Origin: Actinomycetota bacterium
Lineage (GTDB): Bacteria; Actinomycetota; Actinomycetes; Streptosporangiales; Streptosporangiaceae
Assembly (NCBI GenBank): GCA_019240215.1
Contig: JAFAYQ010000062.1
Location: forward strand, 95,756-159,755
Reading direction: 5' to 3'
Length of the DNA stretch: 64,000 nucleotides
In this document: positions 1 through 7,239 of the stretch, one piece after another
Layout of the letters: every line of letters starts with the position of its first letter
Position numbering within the stretch: the stretch's first letter is position 1
Notes under the pieces: generated by a model
The model's database searches: none
Told to the model about the DNA's origin: nothing
Seen by the model: only the letters and a program-made list of their open reading frames with translations
Program-made: the position numbers and the translations under genes

Positions 1-292
1 CCGCCCCCCACAGCCGGGCGGCGCGCTCCTCGGCCTCGGCCAGCAGCCCGTCGGCCTGCTTGATCGCGGTCAGCCCGGCGTAGAGCGGCACGTCGTCGGC
101 CACCACCGCGCCGGTCAGATCGGTCCGCTGCTTGTGCCCGGGGATCGACATCCGGGCGTCCTCGCCGCGGTCCGGCGCGGTCGCCCGCAGCCAGGCGTCG
201 AGGAGGGGGGCGCCGGTCCGCAACCCGCGCGGATCACGCGGGTCGCGCGGATGGGCCCCGTCGGGAACTTTCGGTGCCACGGTGCTGGTCAT
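1..292 (-). CDS. Orn/Lys/Arg decarboxylase-type PLP enzyme, N-terminal part
   Basis: The left edge cuts this gene, so only about 97 N-terminal codons are present, read leftward from an ATG at 292. The visible part has the entry signature of fold-type I Orn/Lys/Arg decarboxylases: PLLDAWLRA, then MSIPGHKQRTDLTG (the PGHK motif), then VPLYAGLTAIKQADGLL and an Ala-rich helix ending AARLWG. Family members decarboxylate basic amino acids with PLP; the PLP lysine lies outside the window, so substrate and activity cannot be judged. It is divergent from the esterase at 345 with only about 50 bases between the starts. Confidence 0.8.
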   Translation of the reverse strand, partial: MTSTVAPKVPDGAHPRDPRDPRGLRTGAPLLDAWLRATAPDRGEDARMSIPGHKQRTDLTGAVVADDVPLYAGLTAIKQADGLLAEAEERAARLWGA

Positions 293-344
293 CCGCCCAG
301 TGTGCCCGATACCTTCTCGGTGACAGCCCGCTGGGAGGCCACCG

Positions 345-1277
345 ATGCCGCTCGATCCGCAGTTCCGCACGCTTCTCGATCAGCTCGAGGCCAAAGGACT
401 GCTGCCGCTGGTCCGTGACGACGCGGCCCAGACCCGCGTGCACTACCGCACGCTGTCGCTGAGCAGGCGCGGCCCGCAGTTCGTGCCCGAGCCGGTCGCG
501 TCGGTGGTAGACCGGTATTCACCGGCCAGGGTGCCGGTGCGGATCTTCGAGCCGTGCCAGCCGCGCGGCGGTACGGTCGTCTACCTGCACGGCGGCGGCT
601 GGGTGGTCGGTGACGTGGACACCCACGACCCGCTGTGCCGCCGGGTGGCCAACGTGACCGGCGCCCGGGTGGTGTCGGTCGGCTACCGGCTCGCCCCCGA
701 GCACCCGTTCCCGGCCGGCCTGGACGACGCCGAGCACGTGCTGCGTTGGGTCGGCCAGGAGAGCCCGGACGAGCCGGTCGGGGTGGCGGGCGACTCGGCC
801 GGGGCGTCGCTGGCGGCCGGGCTGGCGCTGCGGGCCCGCGACCAGGAGATCCCGCTGGCCGCCCAGCTGCTGTTCTACCCGGCGACCGACCCGTCGATGG
901 CGAGCCCGTCCTACATCGAGAACGGCGAGGGCTACTTCCTGACCCGTGCCGACATGGCCTGGTTCTACCGCCAGTACCTGCCCGCGCTGGGCGACGCCAG
1001 CGAGACCGAGGCGGGGCTGGCCTACGCCGAGGCCAACCTGGCCTACGCCAACGTCAACCGGGTGGCCCCGGCGGTGGTGGCGACGGCCGAGTTCGACCCG
1101 CTGCGCGACGACGGCGCCGCCTACGCCGACCGGCTCAAGAACGGCGGCGTGCACGTCGACTACGTGCCCGGTCCCGGCCTGATTCACGGCTACGCCGGCT
1201 TCCTGGGCGTGGTCGACGCGGCCGACGCCAACGCCACCGAGGCGATGGACACCTTCGGCCAGCTGCTCAGGAGCTGA
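345..1277 (+). CDS. Alpha/beta hydrolase, HSL/Aes-type esterase
   Basis: The 310-residue protein is a hormone-sensitive-lipase family esterase of the usual length. It shows the oxyanion-hole motif HGGGW at residues 82-86, the nucleophile elbow GDSAG with Ser151, an Asp in EFDPLRDDG and a His in LIHGYAGF near the C-terminus, so the triad looks complete. There is no signal peptide, so it probably acts in the cytoplasm on small acyl esters. The APH-like gene follows immediately and the two may be cotranscribed. The substrate cannot be read from the sequence. Confidence 0.9.
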   Translation: MPLDPQFRTLLDQLEAKGLLPLVRDDAAQTRVHYRTLSLSRRGPQFVPEPVASVVDRYSPARVPVRIFEPCQPRGGTVVYLHGGGWVVGDVDTHDPLCRRVANVTGARVVSVGYRLAPEHPFPAGLDDAEHVLRWVGQESPDEPVGVAGDSAGASLAAGLALRARDQEIPLAAQLLFYPATDPSMASPSYIENGEGYFLTRADMAWFYRQYLPALGDASETEAGLAYAEANLAYANVNRVAPAVVATAEFDPLRDDGAAYADRLKNGGVHVDYVPGPGLIHGYAGFLGVVDAADANATEAMDTFGQLLRS

Positions 1278-1356
1278 CGCGGCGGCCGCCGGGCCGCCGG
1301 CCGCGGTCCTGGCCCGGTTCGAGGTCGACCCGGACCGGGTCACGGCGCTCAGCGAC

Positions 1357-2193
1357 GTGCCCGGCGGCAACGCGAACTGGCTGGTCACCGGCCCCGGCGG
1401 CGACCCGCTGGTGCTGCGCGGCCACCACGCCGACGCCACCCCGGACGACCTGGCCTGGCAGGACACGGTGCTGCGGCACCTGGCGGCCGCGGGCTGGACC
1501 GTGCCCGCCCCCGTGGACGGCCTGACCGAGTACGAGGGTCGCTGGTACGGGCTCAACCAGTACGTCCCCGGCCAACCCGCCCGGCCCGAGGATCGGGATC
1601 AGCAGGTCCAGCGCGGCCGCCAGCTGGCCCGCCTGCAGCTGGCCCTGCGCGGGCTGGGCGACCGGATCAGGCAGCGGCCCGGCTGGCGGCCGCAGCACAC
1701 TGGCCCCACCGTGCTCACCAGCCTCGACTGGGACGCGCTGGTTTCGGCGCTGGCCGCGGCCAGTCCCCGGCTGGCGGCCTGGGCGCAGGTGGCCGCGGCG
1801 GCTGCCCGGCGCGCGCTGGCCGACGTGGGCGTAGCCGACCTGCCGGTCACCGTGGTGCACGGCGACTTCGCCGAATGGAACGTGCACTATACCGGCGGCC
1901 GCCTGACCGGAGTCATCGACTTCGAGCTCAGCCACCTCGACTCGCGCCCGTTCGAACTGGCGATGGCGCGCACCTACCGCGCGCCGGCCGTGGTGGCCGC
2001 CTACCGGGCCGAGCTGGCCCGGCTCGGCTGGCCGCTCAGCCCGCTCGAAGAGGCCGCCATCGATCCCGTCTACCGGGCGGTCCGGGTCGGGCTGGCCGCC
2101 TGGCCGATGGAGCAGGGCCGCCGCACCGGGCGGTTCGACCTGGCGGTCATCGAACGCCAGTTGTCCCGCTCCGGCACCTCACCGCCCCGATGA
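1357..2193 (+). CDS. Aminoglycoside phosphotransferase-fold kinase
   Basis: This is an APH/choline-kinase-fold protein. The catalytic loop VVHGDFAEWNVH and the metal-binding segment GVIDFELSHLDSRP are intact, and GGNANWLVTGPGGDPLVLRG fits the N-terminal lobe. The start is uncertain: GTG at 1357 is the only canonical start in frame, yet recognisable family sequence (LARFEVDPDRVTALSDV) continues upstream to about 1310 and even to the esterase stop, so translation may begin earlier at an unusual codon or the first codons were lost. Members phosphorylate hydroxyl groups of antibiotics or metabolites; nothing here shows resistance. It lies downstream of the esterase. Confidence 0.75.
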   Translation: MPGGNANWLVTGPGGDPLVLRGHHADATPDDLAWQDTVLRHLAAAGWTVPAPVDGLTEYEGRWYGLNQYVPGQPARPEDRDQQVQRGRQLARLQLALRGLGDRIRQRPGWRPQHTGPTVLTSLDWDALVSALAAASPRLAAWAQVAAAAARRALADVGVADLPVTVVHGDFAEWNVHYTGGRLTGVIDFELSHLDSRPFELAMARTYRAPAVVAAYRAELARLGWPLSPLEEAAIDPVYRAVRVGLAAWPMEQGRRTGRFDLAVIERQLSRSGTSPPR

Positions 2194-2241
2194 GCTGGCG
2201 CCGATCAGCGGGCACGGTCAGCCCGCAGCCACTCCGCTGAG

Positions 2242-2505
2242 TCAGAGGTATTGCCCCTGACCCTCAGTGTCGCGCGACACCCATTCCACGGCTAGTACAT
2301 CGGCGGGGTCGAGCACGTTCCAGCCGTCGTCGCGGGTCGTCTCGATCAGCCCGTCGTCGCGCAACTGCACGCTGAGCAGCGGATGCTTGTCGTCGTTGAG
2401 CGTCCAGCGGGCGCTCAGCCCGCGGACCACCAGCCGCACCTGACCCTGCTTGCCGATCACCGGCCGCAGCAGGTCAACCACCACCGAACCCTGCACGCTG
2501 GTCAC
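2242..2505 (-). CDS. Small conserved-looking protein, third gene of the hydrolase operon
   Basis: An 87-residue protein starts at GTG 2505, whose GTGA overlaps the stop of the FAD oxidase, so it is probably translated by coupling to that gene. It begins MTSVQGSVVVDLLRPVIGK and alternates hydrophobic strands with charged turns (VRLVVRGLSARW, LLSVQLRDDGLIETT, DVLAVEWVS), which suggests a small beta-rich fold. I do not recognise the family. Coupling to a GlcD-type oxidase suggests a role linked to that enzyme, but this is inference. No signal peptide or membrane segment is seen. Confidence 0.6.
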   Translation of the reverse strand: MTSVQGSVVVDLLRPVIGKQGQVRLVVRGLSARWTLNDDKHPLLSVQLRDDGLIETTRDDGWNVLDPADVLAVEWVSRDTEGQGQYL

Positions 2506-3902
2506 CCTTTCCCTGGATTGAAGATGCCGACCGGGTCGAGCGCCTGGCGGACGGCGGTTTGCATGGCGACCGCGCCGGGGTCCAGCTCGCGCAGCATGCC
2601 ATCCCGTTTGAGCAGGCCGACACCGTGCTCGCCGGTGACCGTGCCGCCGATCGCGATCGCCTCGGTCAGCAGTTCGTCGAACGCGGCCTGAGCGGCGGCC
2701 CGGGCGGCGTCGTCGCCGGCCGGGGTGATGATCAGCGGGTGCAGGTTGCCGTCGCCGGCGTGCGCGATGGTGGCGATCTGCACGCCGTGCCGGTGACCGA
2801 TCTTGGCGATCTGCTCGAGCATGGCCGGTACCTGCGAACGGGGCACGCACACGTCCTCGGTCAGCACCGGCCCGAGCCGCTCGAAGGCCGGGTAGGCCAG
2901 CCGCCGGGCCTCGAACAGCGCCTCGGCCTCGGCGTCGTCGGTGGACTGCTCGGCCCACAGGGCGCCGGTGTCGGTCATGGCGGCGGCGATGGCGGCCGCC
3001 TCGACCACCCCCGACTCCCCCGGGGTGTCCACCCGGGCCAGCAGCATGGCGTTGGCGTCGGCTTGGATACCCAGGTGCTTCCAGCTCTCGACCGCCTCCA
3101 GGCAGGACCGGTCGAGCAGTTCGAGCACGGCCGGGGTCAGGCCCCGCCGGGTGATCTCGGCCACCGCCCGGCCGGCCGCGACCAAATCGCCGAACACCGC
3201 CACCACCGTGCGCGGGATCGCGGCCAGAGCCGGCCGCAGCCGCAACGTCACCTCGGTGACCACGCCGAGCGTGCCCTCGGCCCCGACCACCAGCCCGGTC
3301 AGGTCGAGCCCGGCCACGCCCTTGGTGGTGCGGCGGCCGAGCCGGACCACCTCGCCGTAGCCGGCCGGCCCGCCGGCCGCCAGCCGCAGGCCGAGCACGT
3401 AGTCGCGGGTCACGCCGTACTTCAGGCAGCACAGGCCGCCCGCGTTGGTGGACACGTTGCCGCCGATCGTCGACCAGGGCGCGCTGGCCGGGTCGGGCGG
3501 GTACCAGAGGCCGTGCTCGGCCACCGCCGCCTTGACGTCGTCGTTGACCGCGCCCGGCTGGACCACCGCGACCAGGTTGTCGGCGTCGACCTCGAGCACC
3601 TGGTTCATCGCCGCCACGTCGAGCACCACGCAGCCGCCGACCGCGTTGGCGCCGCCCGACAGTCCGGTACCGGCCCCGCGCGGGACCAGCGGGACCCGCA
3701 GCTCGGCGCAGACCCGGACCACGTGCTGGATCTCGGCTTCGGAGCGGGCCCGGACCGCGGCCGCCGCCCGCCCGGTCGGCGCCCACTCGGCCTCGTCGTG
3801 GGACAGCGAGCCGAGCACGTCCGGGTCGACCACGATCCGGTCGGCCGGCAGCTCCCGGCTCAGCGCCTCAACGACCTGGGCTTCGGTCGCCTGACTGGTC
3901 AC
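2502..3902 (-). CDS. FAD-binding oxidase, GlcD / D-lactate dehydrogenase type
   Basis: The 466-residue protein belongs to the FAD-linked oxidases that oxidise D-2-hydroxy acids such as glycolate or D-lactate. The PCMH-type FAD domain includes VPRGAGTGLSGGANA, ending in VGAEGTLGVVTEVTLRLRP. The C-terminal FAD-oxidase domain carries HAGDGNLHP and GTVTGEHGVGLLKR, and the protein ends near NPGKG as usual. No iron-sulfur domain is fused. The start is GTG at 3902, which overlaps the TGA of the upstream hydrolase, and its own stop overlaps the next start. The longer open frame upstream to 4631 is a shadow of the hydrolase. Confidence 0.9.
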   Translation of the reverse strand: MTSQATEAQVVEALSRELPADRIVVDPDVLGSLSHDEAEWAPTGRAAAAVRARSEAEIQHVVRVCAELRVPLVPRGAGTGLSGGANAVGGCVVLDVAAMNQVLEVDADNLVAVVQPGAVNDDVKAAVAEHGLWYPPDPASAPWSTIGGNVSTNAGGLCCLKYGVTRDYVLGLRLAAGGPAGYGEVVRLGRRTTKGVAGLDLTGLVVGAEGTLGVVTEVTLRLRPALAAIPRTVVAVFGDLVAAGRAVAEITRRGLTPAVLELLDRSCLEAVESWKHLGIQADANAMLLARVDTPGESGVVEAAAIAAAMTDTGALWAEQSTDDAEAEALFEARRLAYPAFERLGPVLTEDVCVPRSQVPAMLEQIAKIGHRHGVQIATIAHAGDGNLHPLIITPAGDDAARAAAQAAFDELLTEAIAIGGTVTGEHGVGLLKRDGMLRELDPGAVAMQTAVRQALDPVGIFNPGKG

Positions 3903-4765
3903 AATGCCTCCGCAAGCAGTTCGGCGGTGGCCCGGGCCCCGGCCGGGCTCATGATCGACGCGGCGTGATCGACGCCCGGTACGGCGACGACCGTGGTCAG
4001 CGTCTTCAGTTCTTTTTGAAAACGTTCGACCGCCGGGAGCGGGTAGGCGGGCGGGGTTTCCGGGCCGGTGCTCCACTCGGCCGTCAGCAGCCGGGTCGGG
4101 ACCGGGAGCTGCTCCCAGCGGGACGGCCCGAAGAAGATGTCGGTGGCATCCTCGATCAGCGCGTCGGCGTTCAGCCGTACCCGGTGGCCGTCCAGGTCGT
4201 GGGTCAGGTAGTCGAGCAGCAGCGGGTCGGCCGGGTCGAGCAGCGGCGCGGTGTTGGCCACGAAGAACTGGGCGTAGTCCTGCACCGTGGGCCAGTCCCG
4301 GTCGAGCCGGGCCAGCCGGTCGCGGAAGATCGCGGGCACCGCCTCGCGGGTCAGGCCGGGCGGGGTGGCCATCGGGAACCCGCCGTCCACCAGCACCAGG
4401 CTCTTGACCCTGTCCGGATAGGCGGTGGCGAGCTCGACGGCGACGAAGCCACCCATCGACATCCCGACCACCGGCACCGCGTCCAGGCCGAGGTGGTCGA
4501 GCACCGCGATCAGGTCGGCGGCGTGCCGGGCGACCGACGACGGTCCGGTTACCTGCACACTGTCGCCGCGCCCGCGCAGGTCGGGCGCGACCAGGCTGAG
4601 ACCGGGGCGCAGGGCCCGCAGCCAGTTCCACAGTTTGCGCTGGCTGCTGATGCCGTGGATGGCGAGGACCGGTTCGCTGCGGGCGACCACGTGCTCGACG
4701 GCCAGCTGGCCGCCGGGGACTTCGACGGCCACGACTTCGGTGGCGGCTTCGCTGCCTGCGTCCAT
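3899..4765 (-). CDS. Alpha/beta hydrolase
   Basis: A 288-residue alpha/beta hydrolase heads a three-gene minus-strand operon. PVLAIHGISS gives the oxyanion strand, VVGMSMGGFVAVELA the nucleophile elbow (GMSMGG) and GVDHAASIM the C-terminal His. The start chosen is ATG 4765 (MDAGSEAATEVV). The open frame runs on to 4939 but there it overlaps the divergent FKBP gene, so the short form is preferred. GGAGGT lies directly against the ATG, too close for a normal ribosome site, so a leaderless message is possible. The substrate is unknown; coupling to the FAD oxidase suggests a shared small-molecule pathway. Confidence 0.82.
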   Translation of the reverse strand: MDAGSEAATEVVAVEVPGGQLAVEHVVARSEPVLAIHGISSQRKLWNWLRALRPGLSLVAPDLRGRGDSVQVTGPSSVARHAADLIAVLDHLGLDAVPVVGMSMGGFVAVELATAYPDRVKSLVLVDGGFPMATPPGLTREAVPAIFRDRLARLDRDWPTVQDYAQFFVANTAPLLDPADPLLLDYLTHDLDGHRVRLNADALIEDATDIFFGPSRWEQLPVPTRLLTAEWSTGPETPPAYPLPAVERFQKELKTLTTVVAVPGVDHAASIMSPAGARATAELLAEAL

Positions 4766-4829
4766 ACCTCCGACCCTAAGCGCTAGGGTGGGCTGGTCCT
4801 TGACCTGGCCGACTGTAGGAGACATCTGT

Positions 4830-5201
4830 ATGAGCACCGCCAAGCCCGAGGTTGACTTCCCCGGTGGCGAGCCCCCGGCTGACCTGCAGATCACCGACCT
4901 CAAGGTCGGCGACGGCGCCGAGGCCAAGGCCGGCGACAACGTGCAGGTGCACTACGTCGGGGTGGCCTACTCGACCGGCGAGGAGTTCGACTCCAGCTAC
5001 GACCGCGGCGACCCGCTCGAGTTCCGGCTGGGCGCGGGCCGCGTCATCGCCGGCTGGGACCAGGGCGTCCAGGGCATGCGGGTCGGCGGCCGCCGCCAGC
5101 TGGTGATCCCGCCCCACCTGGCCTACGGCGACCGCGGCGCCGGCAACGTCATCGCCCCCGGCGAGACCCTGATCTTCGTCTGCGACCTGGTCGGCGTCTG
5201 A
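4830..5201 (+). CDS. FKBP-type peptidyl-prolyl isomerase
   Basis: A 123-residue single-domain FKBP, expected to catalyse cis-trans isomerisation of prolyl bonds in the cytoplasm. The core reads VQVHYVGVAYSTGEEFDSSYDRG, FRLGAGRVIAGWDQGVQGM, RQLVIPPHLAYGDRGAG and GETLIFVCDLV, with the aromatic and Asp residues of the active-site pocket in place. ATG 4830 is preceded by AGGAGA at 4817-4822, which fixes the start; longer in-frame extensions run into the promoter. There is no signal peptide or lipobox, unlike some secreted actinobacterial FKBPs. It is divergent from the hydrolase operon. Confidence 0.93.
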   Translation: MSTAKPEVDFPGGEPPADLQITDLKVGDGAEAKAGDNVQVHYVGVAYSTGEEFDSSYDRGDPLEFRLGAGRVIAGWDQGVQGMRVGGRRQLVIPPHLAYGDRGAGNVIAPGETLIFVCDLVGV

Positions 5202-5256
5202 AGAACGTTCTTGCGTCACCGGTGAATCAGGCGGCACCAGGAGCCCCTCCGGCTGA

Positions 5257-5439
5257 CTAGAGCCGGCCGCTCAGCACGGCCCCCGCGCGGGCGACCTGCT
5301 GGTGGCCGGGGGCGTGCTCAGCGCCAGCCTTTACACGATCGTGGCCAAGCGGTTGGGCGACGACTCGGACCCGCTGTCGCTCACCACCTGGCAGTTCACG
5401 GTGGCGGTGGTGCTGAACCTGATCCCGGTGCTCGGGTAA
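5257..5439 (+). pseudogene. Remnant of an EamA/DMT-family transporter
   Basis: In one frame the bases encode GDLLVAGGVLSASLYTIVAK followed by RLGDDSDPLSLTTWQF and a hydrophobic stretch ending VLG-stop. This matches the middle of EamA (drug/metabolite transporter) proteins, where a GDLL..LSWALYT..AKRL helix precedes LT.WQF. An in-frame TGA sits at 5254 and the segment stops at 5439, so only about 55 of roughly 290 residues remain, with no start codon or ribosome site. I read it as the internal scrap of a deleted gene between FKBP and hemD. Confidence 0.6.
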
Positions 5440-5468
5440 CGTCGGGCCACCGGAACAGGGAGGCGCCG

Positions 5469-6308
5469 ATGACGGCCGGGCCGCTGACGGGGTACACGGT
5501 CGGGATCACGGCCGAGCGGCGGCGGGAGGAGTTCGCGGACGCGCTCGAACGGCGGGGCGCGACCGTGATCTCGGCGCCCGCGATCGCAATCGTGCCGCTG
5601 GCCGACGACCACCAGCTGCGGGAGGCGACCCGGCGGTGCCTGGAGCAGCCGCTGGACATCGTGGTGGGAACGACCGGGGTCGGGTTCCGGGGCTGGGTCG
5701 AGGCGGCCGGCTCGTGGGGCAACGGCGAGGAGCTGCTGGCCGCCCTGGGACAGGCCACCCTGCTGGCCCGGGGGCCCAAGGTGCGCGGCGCGATCCGGGC
5801 GGCCGGGCTGCGCGAGCAGTGGTCGCCCGAGTCGGAGTCGTCGTCCGAGGTGCTGGCGTGCCTGCTGGCCCGGGGCGACCTCGACGGCCGCCGGATCGCG
5901 ATCCAGCTGCACGGCGACCCGCTGACCGAGCTGGTGCAGGCGCTGCGGCAGGCCGGCGCCGAGGTGATCGAGGTCCCGGTCTACCGCTGGGTGCGGCCCG
6001 CCGACACCGCCCCGCTGGACCAGCTGATCGAGGCGGTCAGCCGGCCGGCGGTCGACGCGGTCGCGTTCACCAGCGCGCCGGCCGGGGTCAGCTTCCTGGG
6101 CCGGGCCGACGAACGCGGCCACGGCGCCAGCGTGCGGGCGGCCCTGCACGGGCCGGTGCTGGCCGCCTGCGTCGGCCCGGTCACGGCTGGGCCGTTCACG
6201 GCGGCGGGCATCCCGGTGATCCAGCCCGCCCGCGCCCGGCTGGGCGCCCTGGTCAAGGAGATCGCCGAGCAGCTGCCGCTTCGCCGGGGCCCGATCGGCG
6301 CCGGCTGA
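5469..6308 (+). CDS. hemD: Uroporphyrinogen-III synthase family protein (HemD-like)
   Basis: The 279-residue protein has the two-domain HemD layout: LTGYTVGITAERRREEFADAL at the start, a first-domain segment DIVVGTTGVGFRGWVEA, then RRIAIQLHGDPLTELVQALR, VIEVPVYRWVRP, VDAVAFTSAPAGVSFL and AACVGPVTAGPFTAAGIP. Family members close hydroxymethylbilane to uroporphyrinogen III for heme and corrin synthesis. Many actinobacterial versions carry a C-terminal winged helix; this one does not. No other heme genes lie nearby, so it may be an accessory copy. The start is ATG 5469, preceded by an A/G-rich stretch (AACAGGGAGG). Confidence 0.82.
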   Translation: MTAGPLTGYTVGITAERRREEFADALERRGATVISAPAIAIVPLADDHQLREATRRCLEQPLDIVVGTTGVGFRGWVEAAGSWGNGEELLAALGQATLLARGPKVRGAIRAAGLREQWSPESESSSEVLACLLARGDLDGRRIAIQLHGDPLTELVQALRQAGAEVIEVPVYRWVRPADTAPLDQLIEAVSRPAVDAVAFTSAPAGVSFLGRADERGHGASVRAALHGPVLAACVGPVTAGPFTAAGIPVIQPARARLGALVKEIAEQLPLRRGPIGAG

Positions 6309-6360
6309 GTTCGTAATGTCATGGGCCTTTGGTCCCTAGCGGGGGCCCAGACCCCGAGCT

Positions 6361-6386
6361 CAATGGCGACAACGGCGTCGCCATTG
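6361..6386. terminator. Hairpin between hemD and the methyltransferase
   Basis: A perfect 10-bp inverted repeat (CAATGGCGAC and GTCGCCATTG) encloses a 6-base loop. It sits between two convergent genes, 50 bases after hemD and just past the methyltransferase stop, and could serve both strands. There is no T tract, as is common for actinobacterial terminators. A second imperfect dyad at 6388-6410 overlaps the methyltransferase 3' end. Confidence 0.6.
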
Positions 6387-6400
6387 GGCCGGTTGTCTGG

Positions 6401-7039
6401 TCAGACCGGCCGGAGCACGGCCCAGCGGCCCCAGTGGGCCTCGCTCTGCACCGCCCGCCACGGCCGCCCGGACGCGGCCGCCAGCGCCTCCGTCACCAGC
6501 TCGGTGGCCAGATAAAACGGGGCGCCCCGGCCGAGGGCGTTCGACCACACCAGCGGCGCCCCCGGCGCCAGCACCCGGGTCACCTCGGCCGCGAACAGGG
6601 GGCCGTCGCAAATGACCACGGCACCGGCGCAGCCCGCGGCCAGCGGCAGCCGGGACGCGTCGGCCCGGACCCGGGCGCCGGCCCGGGCGCGGGCCAGCAT
6701 GCCCGGTGACAGGTCGACCGCCACCACGGCCGGCCACACGTCCTGGATCAGCGAGGTCAGCAGGCCGGTGCCGGATGCGATCTCGGCGGCCGGGCCCGGC
6801 CCGAACGGGCCGTCGCGGGCCAGCGCGTCGGCCAGCGGCGGGCGCCGGTAGCCGCCCCGGTCGCTTTCCCAGTCGGCGGCGGCCGCGTCGAACCGGGCGG
6901 CCATCCCGGCCGCTTCGTCCCGGTCCCAGCTTTCTGGCCGCTGCGCCAGCCGCCGGGCCCGCGCCTGGCCGTCGGCCGCCCCCTCCCGCACCGGCTTACC
7001 GGGCGGCGCCGCCACCACCCGCGGCAACGTCTCGATCAT
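6401..7039 (-). CDS. SAM-dependent methyltransferase, class I
   Basis: The 212-residue protein has a class I methyltransferase core: motif I as AEIASGTGLLTSLI, the acidic end of strand 2 in VVAVDLSPGMLARAR, and motif IV near GAVVICDGPLF. The start chosen is ATG 7039 (MIETLPRVVAAPPGKPV); the frame stays open to 7171 but the extra residues look non-coding. The acceptor substrate cannot be predicted. It is convergent with hemD and is preceded by a Trp-rich micro-ORF at 7057-7122. Confidence 0.8.
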   Translation of the reverse strand: MIETLPRVVAAPPGKPVREGAADGQARARRLAQRPESWDRDEAAGMAARFDAAAADWESDRGGYRRPPLADALARDGPFGPGPAAEIASGTGLLTSLIQDVWPAVVAVDLSPGMLARARAGARVRADASRLPLAAGCAGAVVICDGPLFAAEVTRVLAPGAPLVWSNALGRGAPFYLATELVTEALAAASGRPWRAVQSEAHWGRWAVLRPV

Positions 7040-7056
7040 GGGGTCACTATGCCGCG

Positions 7057-7122
7057 TCAGTCCCACCAGAACCACCAGGCGGTGGTGCCCGGGAGTTCCT
7101 CGGCGTAGGCCTTGACCACCAT
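7057..7122 (-). CDS. Possible Trp-rich micropeptide
   Basis: A 21-codon frame reads MVVKAYAEELPGTTAWWFWW then Asp and a stop 18 bases upstream of the methyltransferase ATG. It can be extended upstream to a GTG (VIARRSPRCE...) giving 31 codons. Four Trp and one Phe out of the last six residues is strikingly non-random. It might be a real micropeptide, a leader, or the tail of a lost gene. No clear ribosome site is seen. I do not recognise a family. Confidence 0.3.
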   Translation of the reverse strand: MVVKAYAEELPGTTAWWFWWD

Positions 7123-7239
7123 CTCGCATCGAGGCGAACGGCGGGCGATGACCTAGCTGACCGCTAGGCAATGTTCAGACCGCTCTCACCTGCGGTCCCT
7201 AGCCTGCTGCGGACGTCCGCAGGCCGAGCCGGGAGACCC

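Noticed and set aside
1357..2193. Functional antibiotic resistance gene
   Set aside because: The APH fold is clear but it is shared by many metabolite kinases, and the start region is irregular; nothing supports resistance.
3899..4631. Extension of the FAD oxidase to 709 residues
   Set aside because: The extra N-terminal part is the shifted frame of the alpha/beta hydrolase; GTG 3902 gives the normal family length and a GTGA junction.
7057..7122. Classical trp attenuator leader
   Set aside because: The next gene is a methyltransferase, not a tryptophan gene, and no competing terminator/antiterminator stems were seen.
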